From contig JAFRFB010000060.1 of NCBI GenBank assembly GCA_017434555.1, positions 1 to 35,518 of the forward strand: 35,518 nt of DNA. Direction: 5' to 3'. The notes under the pieces were generated by a model. The model had not been told where the DNA came from and ran no database searches. It worked only from the letters and a program-made list of their open reading frames with translations. Below, one piece after another: positions 8,587 to 17,327 of this stretch (the first letter of the stretch is position 1; every line of letters begins with the position of its first letter). This stretch comes from Methanobrevibacter sp. (GTDB taxonomy: Archaea; Methanobacteriota; Methanobacteria; Methanobacteriales; Methanobacteriaceae). The position numbers were made by a program, and so were the translations under genes.

Positions 8587-9081
8587 TCATTTATGTTTAG
8601 TTGAAGATATAATACCTTTTATTAATGACACATCATCTGCCAAATTAAGTTTTTCTATCTCTCCATCAAAATTGATGAATATGATGTAATTATAACCATC
8701 TTTATTGAATTCAGCATAAGTAAAATTTTTTTCGTTTCCCTGACATTTTTCTACAAGTAAATTGTTTTCTGTATAATTTTCAACTACTATGTAATCTATA
8801 CCAGAATATTTGTTTTTGATTGACAAATTATCAAATGATTTCACTTCATTCATATTTAAATATCTATGTACTTCACCGTTTATTGGAACACCTGTTCCTA
8901 AATAAATTTCATCTACATGTTTATCGAGAGAAGACCATCCGTCTGTTATTTCAAAACCATCAGGTATTTCTATTGAAAATTGTTCACATGATATTGTATT
9001 TGGTCCGAATAAACCTGCTCCGACACTTGATACTGATAAAAAAATAAATAAAATACTTATGAAAAATAGAAATTTTTTCAT
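8587..9081 (-). CDS. Hypothetical secreted protein
   Basis: A 164-residue protein with a clear N-terminal signal peptide (Met-Lys-Lys start, hydrophobic core residues 3-17, Ser/Gly/Ala-rich cleavage region near 18-24). The mature part has two Cys, mixed beta content, and a pattern ('CEQFSIEIPDGFEI' and 'YIIFINFDGEIEKLNL') seen in small exported proteins of Methanobrevibacter; I do not recognise a characterised family. AGGTG just upstream marks ATG 9081 as the start rather than the upstream in-frame Met at 9111, which would put charged residues before the signal. Transcribed alone. Confidence 0.65.
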   Translation of the reverse strand: MKKFLFFISILFIFLSVSSVGAGLFGPNTISCEQFSIEIPDGFEITDGWSSLDKHVDEIYLGTGVPINGEVHRYLNMNEVKSFDNLSIKNKYSGIDYIVVENYTENNLLVEKCQGNEKNFTYAEFNKDGYNYIIFINFDGEIEKLNLADDVSLIKGIISSTKHK

Positions 9082-9286
9082 TGAAAAACACCTAATAATC
9101 ATTTTTATCATTATTATGTTAAAAATATTATCATAATGGGAGTGTAAAAAATTTTACTGATAGTATACCTCTTATATTTTACAAATTTTGCCTTCAGAAT
9201 AATTGGCAGATATATATCTAACATATCTAATTCAAATTTTCATCTTCTATTTCATCTAAAGGTTTTTTTGAATATCCTTTAGGAAA

Positions 9287-10324
9287 TTATTTTATATTAT
9301 CTTTTTCGTCTAAAGATATTATTGTAGTTGGATCTAGTGAGCCTTGACTTTTATTGTGTAGATATAAATCCTCATCATCATTGATTAATTCCATATTGTC
9401 CAAATCAACATCATACACTACAGTTTCACCGAAACCCATATCAAAACGAGCAATAACATGTATCCTATCGTTGAATATGAAATCGAATCTGTTATCATCT
9501 AATTGTGAACCATATCCGCCGTCACATCCTTTAAACTTAAATCCGGTTCTTTTTTCTGTATCCTTAATTAATTTTTTAAATGATTTGTCTGAAAGTAACT
9601 TGTCATGATTGTGTGTGACTTTAAAATCCTCGAAGACTCTTGCGCTACCCGGAACATACTCACAGGTATATCTTGTTTTAAAGTATTTGTGTTCTTTTTC
9701 AAATATGAAATCAATTCCATAATTGCTGTTTTTAATTTCAACTAATCTAGAGTCGTTGGATTTCATTAAAACTAGTGATCTCTTAACAAGTCTTGCTATT
9801 TCAGATTCATCCCATATTCTTTTGCTTAATATGTCAGTTAGTTCTTCTGCAAGTTTTTCAGGTGATTTTCCTGGAGGCTCTATTAATGGCTTTCCACATT
9901 CAATACAGTAATTATAATCAACAGTATATACGCAATCACAGTCCATACATAATCTTACAGGATATCTGTTTTTTATGATAAAATCTGTTGCTTCGGAGTA
10001 ATATTGGCCATGCTTGTTTATTATCTTACAGCATAGCTCAATAATCCAATCCTGATTAAATGGGTTATCTCTTACTTGTGATTTTTCAAAATTATTCATC
10101 TTTTCATATGTCCTGAATGAATAATCAAGATAATAGAAAGCATCTTCATAATGTTGCAGGTTATAATGTTCTCTTGCATAGTTGATGTATTGTCTGAAGT
10201 TATCGACAATATCTTCTTTTGATGATTCGCCATCATTGTCTCTTAAGTAACCCATATATTTGATGTCTGGAACTCCAATGTCATTTCCATCACCAATAGG
10301 GTCACCAACTTGCCATTCCCTCAT
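9287..10324 (-). CDS. Hypothetical protein with central zinc knuckle, possibly truncated at its C-terminus
   Basis: A 345-residue protein. Residues 35-120 are helical and may form TPR-like pairs ('FRQYINYAREHYNLQHYEDAF'-type pattern around 43-63). A zinc knuckle follows (Cys126, 129, 131, 140, 143), then an alpha/beta C-terminal domain (190-325) that looks ordered but that I cannot name. GAAGGT at 10333-10338 supports the ATG at 10324. After the TAA stop at 9287-9289 the same frame stays open for 19 more codons, ending at a TAG at 9227-9229, and encodes a charged, protein-like tail ('GYSKKPLDEIEDENLN'). This suggests a recent nonsense change or an overlooked read-through. No neighbour explains the function. 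Confidence 0.65.
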   Translation of the reverse strand: MREWQVGDPIGDGNDIGVPDIKYMGYLRDNDGESSKEDIVDNFRQYINYAREHYNLQHYEDAFYYLDYSFRTYEKMNNFEKSQVRDNPFNQDWIIELCCKIINKHGQYYSEATDFIIKNRYPVRLCMDCDCVYTVDYNYCIECGKPLIEPPGKSPEKLAEELTDILSKRIWDESEIARLVKRSLVLMKSNDSRLVEIKNSNYGIDFIFEKEHKYFKTRYTCEYVPGSARVFEDFKVTHNHDKLLSDKSFKKLIKDTEKRTGFKFKGCDGGYGSQLDDNRFDFIFNDRIHVIARFDMGFGETVVYDVDLDNMELINDDEDLYLHNKSQGSLDPTTIISLDEKDNIK

Positions 10325-10461
10325 GTTGATATACCTTCATTAACATTAATTTATTAAAATTTTGTAGTAACAACTTAATAACAATTACTGTTAATTGTAA
10401 TGGTTAATATTTGAAATTTCAGATTCACTTAACCTTACAAATTAGGCAATATTTTTTAAAT

Positions 10462-10715
10462 TTATGGAAATGTGGTTTGATTGTTGTAAAACATTAAATC
10501 AATGTCTTTTTCAAAAAGTAGGTATGATGCTTCTGTTGAGTAATATTTAGGTAATTGCCAGTTAGAATTCAGATTTAACTCCTTTTTTAATAGCTTCATC
10601 TAATTAGTTTAAAATTAGTTTAACGCCAGATTTCATTAGAAATGAAACGATATGTCTATTTTTGTGCATTTCCAATGCTTTTTTTTAAGTTCATTTCCTA
10701 AATTGTGGTTATAGC
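10462..10715 (-). pseudogene. Decayed PLD-like (HKD-type) nuclease/helicase fragment
   Basis: On the minus strand, three frames together spell one protein. One gives 'KKALEMHKNRHIVSFLMKSG' followed by 'VKLILN', a stop, then 'LDEAIKKGVK' (10565-10684). A second gives 'ILTGNYLNITQ' (10536-10567). A third gives 'EASYLLFEKDIDLMFYNNQ' and then a stop (10462-10540). This order matches the phospholipase-D-like domain found in DUF3427/COG3886-type helicases and stand-alone nucleases ('VSF-ESGLKLLL...GVKIRILTGTYLN.T.P.AL'). At least two frameshifts and two stops are present, and the HxK motif that should follow is gone. The third frame alone could be read as a 45-residue ORF, but it is better explained as debris. 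Confidence 0.65.
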
Positions 10716-10768
10716 ATTATTTTCTATTTTATCTCTATATTTTTTAAGTATTTTGATTTTTCAAAAAT

Positions 10769-10816
10769 AATTTATACAAACATTAACATAAATTAATAAC
10801 AATTATATTTAGGGTG
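10769..10816 (+). promoter_or_regulatory. Promoter and Shine-Dalgarno site of the mcrBC operon
   Basis: AATTTATAC (10769-10777) is a TATA-like box; the start site should fall near 10800. AGGGTG at 10811-10816, five bases before ATG 10822, is the ribosome site. Confidence 0.5.
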
Positions 10817-10821
10817 TTATC

Positions 10822-13425
10822 ATGGCAAATATGTGGATGGTTCGTGCTGGTGAATATGCATTTTTATATGATGATTTTAAAAATTTTAACATTGTAGCTG
10901 TTGGATGGCAGGTTCCTGATTTATCCGGTAAAAATCCGGAGGAAATTAAGCAAATAATGGAAAATAAGTATTCTGATGTTACAAAAACTAGTTTAGCAAT
11001 ACAATCAGCTCAAGTAATTAAATTTGTTTGTGAATTTGAAATTGGTGATTTTGTAGTTTCATATGATCATTTTACTCGAAAATATATAGTTGGTCAAATT
11101 ACTTCTGATTATTATTATTCAGATATTATTTCTAAAAAATATGGAGAAAATAACGAATTTTATTCTCATGTTCGGGATGTTGAATGGATTGGTGAGACTA
11201 GAAGGGATGATTTATCAACAAATACGGCCAAATCACTGAATGCCACTCAAACAATATTTAATATTCGGGATGCTTATAAAAATGATATTTTATATTGCTT
11301 AAATTTAGATAATATTGAATGGACAAATTTCTATATGGAACTGGCGGATAAATTGATTGAATATAAAGATGATAGGTCATCTTTAATTAATAAAATTCAA
11401 AATATATTCAATGAATTGAATATGAATTTGCCCTCACTTGAAAGAAATGATGATGGAAATATTATAATTCCATATGATATAGATCCTTTCACTGTTTTTG
11501 CTCTTTTTAACAAACAAATATCTGCTGAAAAGCGCATTGATATTGTAAAACAGTTTAAAAAAGAATTTTCGATTTCTGCCAATGCTCCATATACATTTCA
11601 TGGGATTGCTGTAGTTAATAATATGGCTGCTACTTTTTACTATTTTAATAAAAATCGTGGCGAAAATGATATTGATAACATGTGGAATCTTTTTGAAATA
11701 GCTTTAAAATATTCTGAGGAAAATAAAAAAGATTTCATTGAAGTTTATGATAAAGTTATAAATCAAAAAGGTATTCGTTGGAATATTTCAATGGCATTGA
11801 ACTGGGTTAGACCCTTTAATTTCATCAACTTGGATGCAAATAACAGAACACTGTTGTCTCAAGAGAAAATATTTTCCAGTGAGTTTAAAGACCAAATAAA
11901 ATCATTAAAATCTCCTCCTTCTGGTGAAGAATATCTTAAAATATGTCAATATTGTAATGATATAATTTATGAAACTGATAAATATGTTAGTTTACCAGCA
12001 TTATCTCATAGTGCATACATGAATAACTTAAAAAATAATAAAGAATCCTCCAATGATGGAATTGGTGATGATGATGTTAAAAATATTAAATATTGGTTAA
12101 TTTCGCCTGGAAGAGGTGCTGAATTTTGGGATGAATTTTATAAAAATGGTGAAATGGGAATTGGTTTTGATGGAACTGGTGATTTAAAGCAATATAACTC
12201 TAAAGAAGAATTAAAAATTAAATTCCAGGAAATATATGATGATAATTCTTCCCATAGGAATGATGTGCATGCTTGTTGGCAATTTGTTCATGATATACAA
12301 ATTGGGGATGTTGTATTTGCTAAAAATGGAATGTCTGAAATAATTGGTAGGGGAATTGTTGAAGGGGATTATGAATATGATACAAATAAATCTTATCATA
12401 AAATAAGAAAGGTAAAATGGACTAATAAAGGTAATTGGGAATCAAAAGATACATTGCCTATGAAAACATTAACTGATATCACTAATTACACAGAATTTGT
12501 AAAAAATATTAAAGAATTGTTTATAGATGAAGAAAGCAGTGAAGATGAGATTTCAGAAATAAAATATCCAGATTATAGTTTAAATAAATTTTTAGAAGAG
12601 GTATATATTTCAGAAGATGATTATAATACACTTTTTAATTTACTAATAAATAAGAAAAATATAATTGTTGAAGGCGCTCCAGGTGTTGGAAAAACATTCA
12701 TGGCCAAAAGACTTGCTTATTCAATAATGGGTGAAAAAAATAGTGAAAGGGTTATGATGGTTCAATTCCACCAAAGTTATTCTTATGAAGATTTTGTAAT
12801 GGGTTTTAGGCCGGTTAAAGATGGATTTGAACTAAAGCACGGATCTTTTTATCAATTTTGTAAAAAAGCAGAAGAAGATTCTGAAAATGAATATTTCTTC
12901 ATAATAGATGAAATTAACAGAGGTAATCTAAGCAAAATCTTTGGTGAGCTCTTTATGTTAATTGAAGCAGATAAAAGAGGAGACAAAAATAAAATTCAAT
13001 TACTGTACTCTGATGAACTGTTTTTCATTCCAAAAAATCTTTACATTATTGGATTAATGAATACCGCAGATAGATCCTTAGCAATGCTTGATTATGCATT
13101 AAGACGAAGATTTGCTTTCTTTGATTTAAAACCTGCATTTTCATCTGATGGTTTTATTAATTATCAAATGGAATTAAATGATGAAAGATTTGATAATTTA
13201 GTATTAGCTATTAAAGAGTTAAATGAAGAAATTAAAAACGATGAAAGTTTAGGTGAAGGCTTTAGAATAGGCCATAGTTATTTATGCAATTTAAAATCAG
13301 CGGATAATTTGGATTTCATAATAGAATATGAATTAATTCCACTATTAAAAGAATACTGGTTTGATGAGCAAGACAAAGTCAGATATTGGTCAGATAAACT
13401 AAGAAGCGTGATTGAGTTTGATTAA
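10822..13425 (+). CDS. mcrB: McrB-type GTPase with two EVE/PUA-like reader domains
   Basis: An 867-residue subunit of a modification-dependent (type IV) restriction system: a hexameric AAA+ GTPase that moves DNA for the McrC nuclease. Residues 1-150 form an EVE-like domain ('MWMVRAGEYAFLYDDF', 'FEIGDFVVSYDH'); 170-400 are an alpha-helical region seen in EVE-McrB proteins; 420-560 form a second EVE-like domain ('YWLISPGRGAEFWDEFY', 'DIQIGDVVFAKNG'); and 590-867 form the AAA+ motor with Walker A 'GAPGVGKT' (618-625), 'DEINRG' (696-701) and the McrB signature 'MNTADRS' (746-752), followed by the arginine-finger region 'LDYALRRRFAFF'. EVE/PUA folds read modified cytosines, so the target is probably modified foreign DNA, but the base is unknown. 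It overlaps mcrC. Confidence 0.9.
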   Translation: MANMWMVRAGEYAFLYDDFKNFNIVAVGWQVPDLSGKNPEEIKQIMENKYSDVTKTSLAIQSAQVIKFVCEFEIGDFVVSYDHFTRKYIVGQITSDYYYSDIISKKYGENNEFYSHVRDVEWIGETRRDDLSTNTAKSLNATQTIFNIRDAYKNDILYCLNLDNIEWTNFYMELADKLIEYKDDRSSLINKIQNIFNELNMNLPSLERNDDGNIIIPYDIDPFTVFALFNKQISAEKRIDIVKQFKKEFSISANAPYTFHGIAVVNNMAATFYYFNKNRGENDIDNMWNLFEIALKYSEENKKDFIEVYDKVINQKGIRWNISMALNWVRPFNFINLDANNRTLLSQEKIFSSEFKDQIKSLKSPPSGEEYLKICQYCNDIIYETDKYVSLPALSHSAYMNNLKNNKESSNDGIGDDDVKNIKYWLISPGRGAEFWDEFYKNGEMGIGFDGTGDLKQYNSKEELKIKFQEIYDDNSSHRNDVHACWQFVHDIQIGDVVFAKNGMSEIIGRGIVEGDYEYDTNKSYHKIRKVKWTNKGNWESKDTLPMKTLTDITNYTEFVKNIKELFIDEESSEDEISEIKYPDYSLNKFLEEVYISEDDYNTLFNLLINKKNIIVEGAPGVGKTFMAKRLAYSIMGEKNSERVMMVQFHQSYSYEDFVMGFRPVKDGFELKHGSFYQFCKKAEEDSENEYFFIIDEINRGNLSKIFGELFMLIEADKRGDKNKIQLLYSDELFFIPKNLYIIGLMNTADRSLAMLDYALRRRFAFFDLKPAFSSDGFINYQMELNDERFDNLVLAIKELNEEIKNDESLGEGFRIGHSYLCNLKSADNLDFIIEYELIPLLKEYWFDEQDKVRYWSDKLRSVIEFD

Positions 13426-14449
13426 GATAAAAAATATTTATTATATGCTTTCATATGCATTTTATGCATTAAATGATGATAAATATAAGAAAGTTGAAAC
13501 AGAAGAGTTTGAAAATACTGCAGAACTTTTTGCAGAGATTTTAGCTATTGGTGTTTCAAAACAGATTAAACAGGGATTGGTTAAAGACTACATTGATGTA
13601 AGTGAGACCACTTCATCAATTAGAGGAAAAATTGAAATTACAGATTCAATCAATTCACAATCATTTTTAAAAAAGCAGTTAACATGCACTTATAATGAAT
13701 TTAGTGTAAATTGCTATTTAAATCAGATATTAAAGTCCACTATGTTAGTTTTGCTAAAATCAGATATTTCTTCTATTCAAAAGAAAAAACTAAAAAATAT
13801 TTTAAGGTATTTTACAGAAGTTGATTTGATAGATGTTAATTCAATAAATTGGAAAATACGATTTGACAGAAACAATCAAACTTATAGAATGCTGATTGGA
13901 GTTTGTTATTTGACCATCAAGGGGTTGCTTCAAAGTGAAAAGTCTGGTGAGACTAAATTGATGCAATTTATTGATGATCAATTAATGAATCGGTTGTATG
14001 AGAAGTTTATACTAAATTACTATAAAAAAGAGCACCCCTCTGTTAAAGCTAGCGCATCACAAATCAATTGGCAGCTGGATGACGGTATAGATTATCTGCT
14101 TCCAAGAATGCAGAGCGATATAATGCTTGAGTATGGAGATAAAGTTTTGATTATTGATGCTAAATATTACAAAAATACAACTCAAAGCTATTATAATACG
14201 AATACTATTCATTCAGGCAATTTATATCAGATTTTTACTTATGTTAAAAATAAACAGTTGGAAAACTGTGATTTGGAAGTTTCCGGAATGCTTCTTTATG
14301 CAAGGACTAATGAAGAGATTTTGCCCAATAACTCTTATCAAATGAGTGGGAATAAAATAAGCGTCAAGACTTTAGATTTAAATCAGGATTTTTATTTGAT
14401 TAAAGAGCAATTGGATGGAATTGTAGAGGATTATTTATATGGATATTGA
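13418..14449 (+). CDS. mcrC: McrC nuclease subunit
   Basis: A 343-residue McrC-like protein that activates the McrB GTPase and cuts DNA. The N-terminus 'IKIKNIYYMLSYAF' is the family's standard opening, followed by the DUF2357-like helical region. The C-terminal PD-(D/E)XK nuclease is visible: Asp234 in 'RMQSDIML' and Asp247-Ala-Lys249 in 'LIIDAKYYK'. There is no ATG at the family start; TTG 13418 gives exactly the expected N-terminus, with GTGAT about six bases ahead, while TTG 13412 would add two residues. The start overlaps the end of mcrB by 8 bases, which implies translational coupling. The gene ends by overlapping the next ATG by 11 bases. Confidence 0.87.
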   Translation: MIKIKNIYYMLSYAFYALNDDKYKKVETEEFENTAELFAEILAIGVSKQIKQGLVKDYIDVSETTSSIRGKIEITDSINSQSFLKKQLTCTYNEFSVNCYLNQILKSTMLVLLKSDISSIQKKKLKNILRYFTEVDLIDVNSINWKIRFDRNNQTYRMLIGVCYLTIKGLLQSEKSGETKLMQFIDDQLMNRLYEKFILNYYKKEHPSVKASASQINWQLDDGIDYLLPRMQSDIMLEYGDKVLIIDAKYYKNTTQSYYNTNTIHSGNLYQIFTYVKNKQLENCDLEVSGMLLYARTNEEILPNNSYQMSGNKISVKTLDLNQDFYLIKEQLDGIVEDYLYGY

Positions 14450-14879
14450 AAAATTAAAAAATGATTTTAAAATATATGTTTTAGACAATAATAATCATAT
14501 AATGGACAATGATTTAGCAATTGATTATGAAATAAATCACAATGGAATATATATTGAATTAATTGAAATCAGAGAAGGTTTCTGTAGTGGCTGTGATGAA
14601 TTTGATTTTTATATTGTGGATAATGATTTTTACAATAATTTAACCGATTATATCATAATAACGCCTAAAGAAAGGATAAACCTTCCGGTTGGCAATGATA
14701 GTGAGCTTGAATATTTCAAATTTGGTGTTAAAATCATACAGGATGAAATATGCTATGGAATTAATGATTCTGATGAATTCATGGACTTTGGAAATGATTA
14801 TTTATTGTTTTCAGACAATGCCAATTTATATGATTATCTGATTGATAAAATGAAAGGGATAATGAGGCCATATGAATAG
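14439..14879 (+). CDS. Hypothetical small acidic protein in the mcrBC operon
   Basis: A 146-residue, very acidic protein with alternating hydrophobic residues that suggest a mainly beta fold. A single Cys-x2-Cys ('FCSGCDEFDF') lies near residue 50. I recognise no family. AGAGGA at 14425-14430 precedes the ATG. It overlaps mcrC by 11 bases and the SWIM gene by 8, so it is a fixed member of the operon. It could be an accessory or regulatory subunit of the restriction complex, or act with the SWIM proteins; the sequence does not decide. Confidence 0.6.
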   Translation: MDIEKLKNDFKIYVLDNNNHIMDNDLAIDYEINHNGIYIELIEIREGFCSGCDEFDFYIVDNDFYNNLTDYIIITPKERINLPVGNDSELEYFKFGVKIIQDEICYGINDSDEFMDFGNDYLLFSDNANLYDYLIDKMKGIMRPYE

Positions 14880-16416
14880 TTGGGAATTTTTATTTGAAGA
14901 AAGGATTCTGAATCGGGGATATTTTATCACAGATGATGTGAAAATATTAAACAGAAGCCCGAGAGAAGTCAATGCCATTGTCAGCGGAACATTTGATTAT
15001 GACGTCAGAATAGAATTTGACAAGCAGGGATATGTTGATTCTATGAGCTGTACTTGTCCTTATTTTGAAAGGGATAACTGCAAACACCTTGCAGCACTAC
15101 TGTACTTTCTGGAAGAAAATGAAGAGAATGATGTTGAAAGTGATGATGAGAGTATTGAAGAGTTGTTTGAAAGTATTGATGATGAAAGGCTAAAAGAATT
15201 TCTCCTTGAGGAGCTTTATGTTAACTGGGAGTTGAAAAACAAATTCAGACTTCAGTTCGCATCAAAAGTTGATGAAAATTACTATAAGTCAAAACTGGAT
15301 AATATAATTTATGAGGATGACTTTTCATTTGAATTGTCCTATTTTATTCGTGAAGATATTGAATTTCTCTTTGACAAAAAGGAATATGGGCTGATTTTGG
15401 AGCTTGTTGATGATGCGTTCATAAGTTCCTGCTATAAACTGGAATATCCATGGAATGATAATTATCATGATAATTTAAAAGAGATTGGGGAGGTAATATC
15501 CAGATTATCCTCTACAAATATTAGCGATGAAGTTTTTGAATGGCTTGTATCTGTTGTTCGCTATAAATGCGATGAAGACTATGCAAATATCTTTTTTGAA
15601 ATTCTTTTCTCCAACTTTAATTTGAAATATCAGCTTGAGGATAAATATGATCTCGTCAATGCAATTATTCCAAAAACGAATTCATATTATAGAGAATCCT
15701 ATATCCTGGCTAAAATCCGGCTGATGCATGATTTGAACTATCCTCAAAGTGAAATCGATGAATTCAGATTGAAATATTTAAAATATCCTAAAGTAAGGCA
15801 GCAATTCATAGATGAAGCTATTGAACTTAAGGATTACTCGAAAGCCATTAAATTAATTAAAACAGGAATTTTAAACTCAAAATATGACAGTGACAAACAT
15901 CAATTCCACATTCAGCTGAAAGAATTATACCTAAAAAGTGATGATTTGGACAATTACAAAAAGGAACTCTTCCAGATTATTATAAAATACTGTGACATTG
16001 ATGACTATAAGGAATTGAAAAAGCAATATGAGAAAAACGAATGGGCAGAAATTAGAGAGGAAATATTTAAAAGCTGTATTGATTGCAATCGCTTTTTAAA
16101 TGAATGTTATGATTATGAGGGGCTTTATGACAACCTGATTGACAACATTTTTCATGAAGCGGATTTATCACTTTATAAAAATAAGCTATCCAAAGACTAT
16201 TCCGGCCGTTTGCTTGAAAAGTATTCAAAGATTGCAAATCAAAAGGTTTCCAAAACCGGTTCAAGAAAACATTACCGAGATATTGCTGATTTGTTAAATG
16301 AAATGCTAAGTATTTCAGGCGGTGAAAAAGTAGTTTCAGAAATGTTAAATGAATGGAAAGTGAAATATAAAAACAGACCTGCCATGTGGGATGAATTTAA
16401 AAGAGTAAAAATATGA
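14872..16416 (+). CDS. SWIM zinc-finger protein
   Basis: A 514-residue protein with a SWIM-type zinc finger near the N-terminus: Cys60-x-Cys62-x7-Cys70-x-His72 ('CTCPYFERDNCKH'). A short strand-rich segment before it (35-58) completes the usual SWIM fold ('EVNAIVSGTFDYDVRIEFD'). The remaining 430 residues are helical, with repeats that look TPR- or HEAT-like ('KLIKTGILNSKYDSDKHQF', 'LYLKSDDLDNYKKELF'). SWIM fingers bind DNA or proteins and are often found beside SNF2 helicases or, as here, in defence gene clusters. GAGG at 14864-14867 precedes the start; the stop overlaps the next gene by 4 bases (ATGA). The function in this operon is inferred only from linkage. Confidence 0.75.
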   Translation: MNSWEFLFEERILNRGYFITDDVKILNRSPREVNAIVSGTFDYDVRIEFDKQGYVDSMSCTCPYFERDNCKHLAALLYFLEENEENDVESDDESIEELFESIDDERLKEFLLEELYVNWELKNKFRLQFASKVDENYYKSKLDNIIYEDDFSFELSYFIREDIEFLFDKKEYGLILELVDDAFISSCYKLEYPWNDNYHDNLKEIGEVISRLSSTNISDEVFEWLVSVVRYKCDEDYANIFFEILFSNFNLKYQLEDKYDLVNAIIPKTNSYYRESYILAKIRLMHDLNYPQSEIDEFRLKYLKYPKVRQQFIDEAIELKDYSKAIKLIKTGILNSKYDSDKHQFHIQLKELYLKSDDLDNYKKELFQIIIKYCDIDDYKELKKQYEKNEWAEIREEIFKSCIDCNRFLNECYDYEGLYDNLIDNIFHEADLSLYKNKLSKDYSGRLLEKYSKIANQKVSKTGSRKHYRDIADLLNEMLSISGGEKVVSEMLNEWKVKYKNRPAMWDEFKRVKI

Positions 16417-17327
16417 ATTTAAATCAAATAAAAAACAAAAATATTAAGAGTTTAATAAAAAAGCTTTCAAAATTTCAGAGTTTCGATGATGCTCCAAGAG
16501 ATTTACGTGACAATCTCCTTATGGAGCTTAGATTTGCAGTTCTTATTGTTCCTGCATATGACGTAAATGAGGATACATTCAAAATCAAATATTTTAAACT
16601 TACAGAAAACTTTGATAATTTTCACGTCTATACGGATTTATCCGAGTTTAAAAAAAACAAGTCAAAAGATTTTACACCAATGAATTATGAATTGCTGGAC
16701 TTTGAAAATATAATTTATTTTACTATCGCCAATTTGATTATCAATGATGCATATGAAATTCCAATGAGTAGAATCTGGGATTCAATCAGCAAGGAGAATT
16801 CAAATAGATATTTCTTTGAGGAGTATTCACATGACTATAGTCTTGAAGACACTTTAAATTTAATCAAATCATTTAACAATGAAAAATTAATATGTTATCT
16901 CAATGAAAGAAAGAGTATTCAAAGTTATGATGCTCTTTTTCATGTTTTAAACAAATCTGTTGTATTTGCAGACATTCAAGTCATCGGCCAAAGTGATTCG
17001 ATTCTTTTGAGTCATGAAGTCGAGTCATATTATTGTATCAGCGAAGACAACTGTATTGTTACCTACACCGATTTGGAGTCATTTAATGAGGATTATTTTG
17101 CAGTCGTTGACTGGTTAGAACTGATTTTATTTGTAATCCGTTATCAGTTAAATGGCATTAAAATTAAAACCGCAGGGCATGAAATTAAACTTTCAAGAAA
17201 TCAGCTCGTAAAGCATTTTGACAGGATTTGCCAATCAATTTATGAGTATAATTATACAAATACATTCAGATATATATTCAAAGTGGAGGATTATGTAAAT
17301 GGCAGAAAAATTAAACTGGAGAGATGA
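16413..17327 (+). CDS. Hypothetical protein between two SWIM genes
   Basis: A 304-residue protein without cysteine clusters, membrane segments or known motifs, mixed alpha/beta by eye. It starts within the stop codon of the first SWIM gene (ATGA overlap) and ends 29 bases into the second. No strong Shine-Dalgarno site is visible, so it probably depends on translation of the upstream gene. Family not recognised. Its strict placement between two SWIM proteins suggests it forms a complex with one or both. Confidence 0.6.
   Translation: MNLNQIKNKNIKSLIKKLSKFQSFDDAPRDLRDNLLMELRFAVLIVPAYDVNEDTFKIKYFKLTENFDNFHVYTDLSEFKKNKSKDFTPMNYELLDFENIIYFTIANLIINDAYEIPMSRIWDSISKENSNRYFFEEYSHDYSLEDTLNLIKSFNNEKLICYLNERKSIQSYDALFHVLNKSVVFADIQVIGQSDSILLSHEVESYYCISEDNCIVTYTDLESFNEDYFAVVDWLELILFVIRYQLNGIKIKTAGHEIKLSRNQLVKHFDRICQSIYEYNYTNTFRYIFKVEDYVNGRKIKLER

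Larger units (their letters stand above)
10325..10821. other. Gene-free region holding pseudogene debris and the mcrB promoter
   Basis: The 497 bases between the zinc-knuckle gene and mcrB hold the PLD-like remnant (10462-10715) and, near the right end, the mcrB TATA box and Shine-Dalgarno site. I see no intact gene or RNA in the remainder. Confidence 0.6.

Noticed and set aside
10462-10599. A 45-codon minus-strand ORF
   Set aside because: Neighbouring frames carry adjacent pieces of the same PLD-like protein, so it is pseudogene debris and not a small gene.
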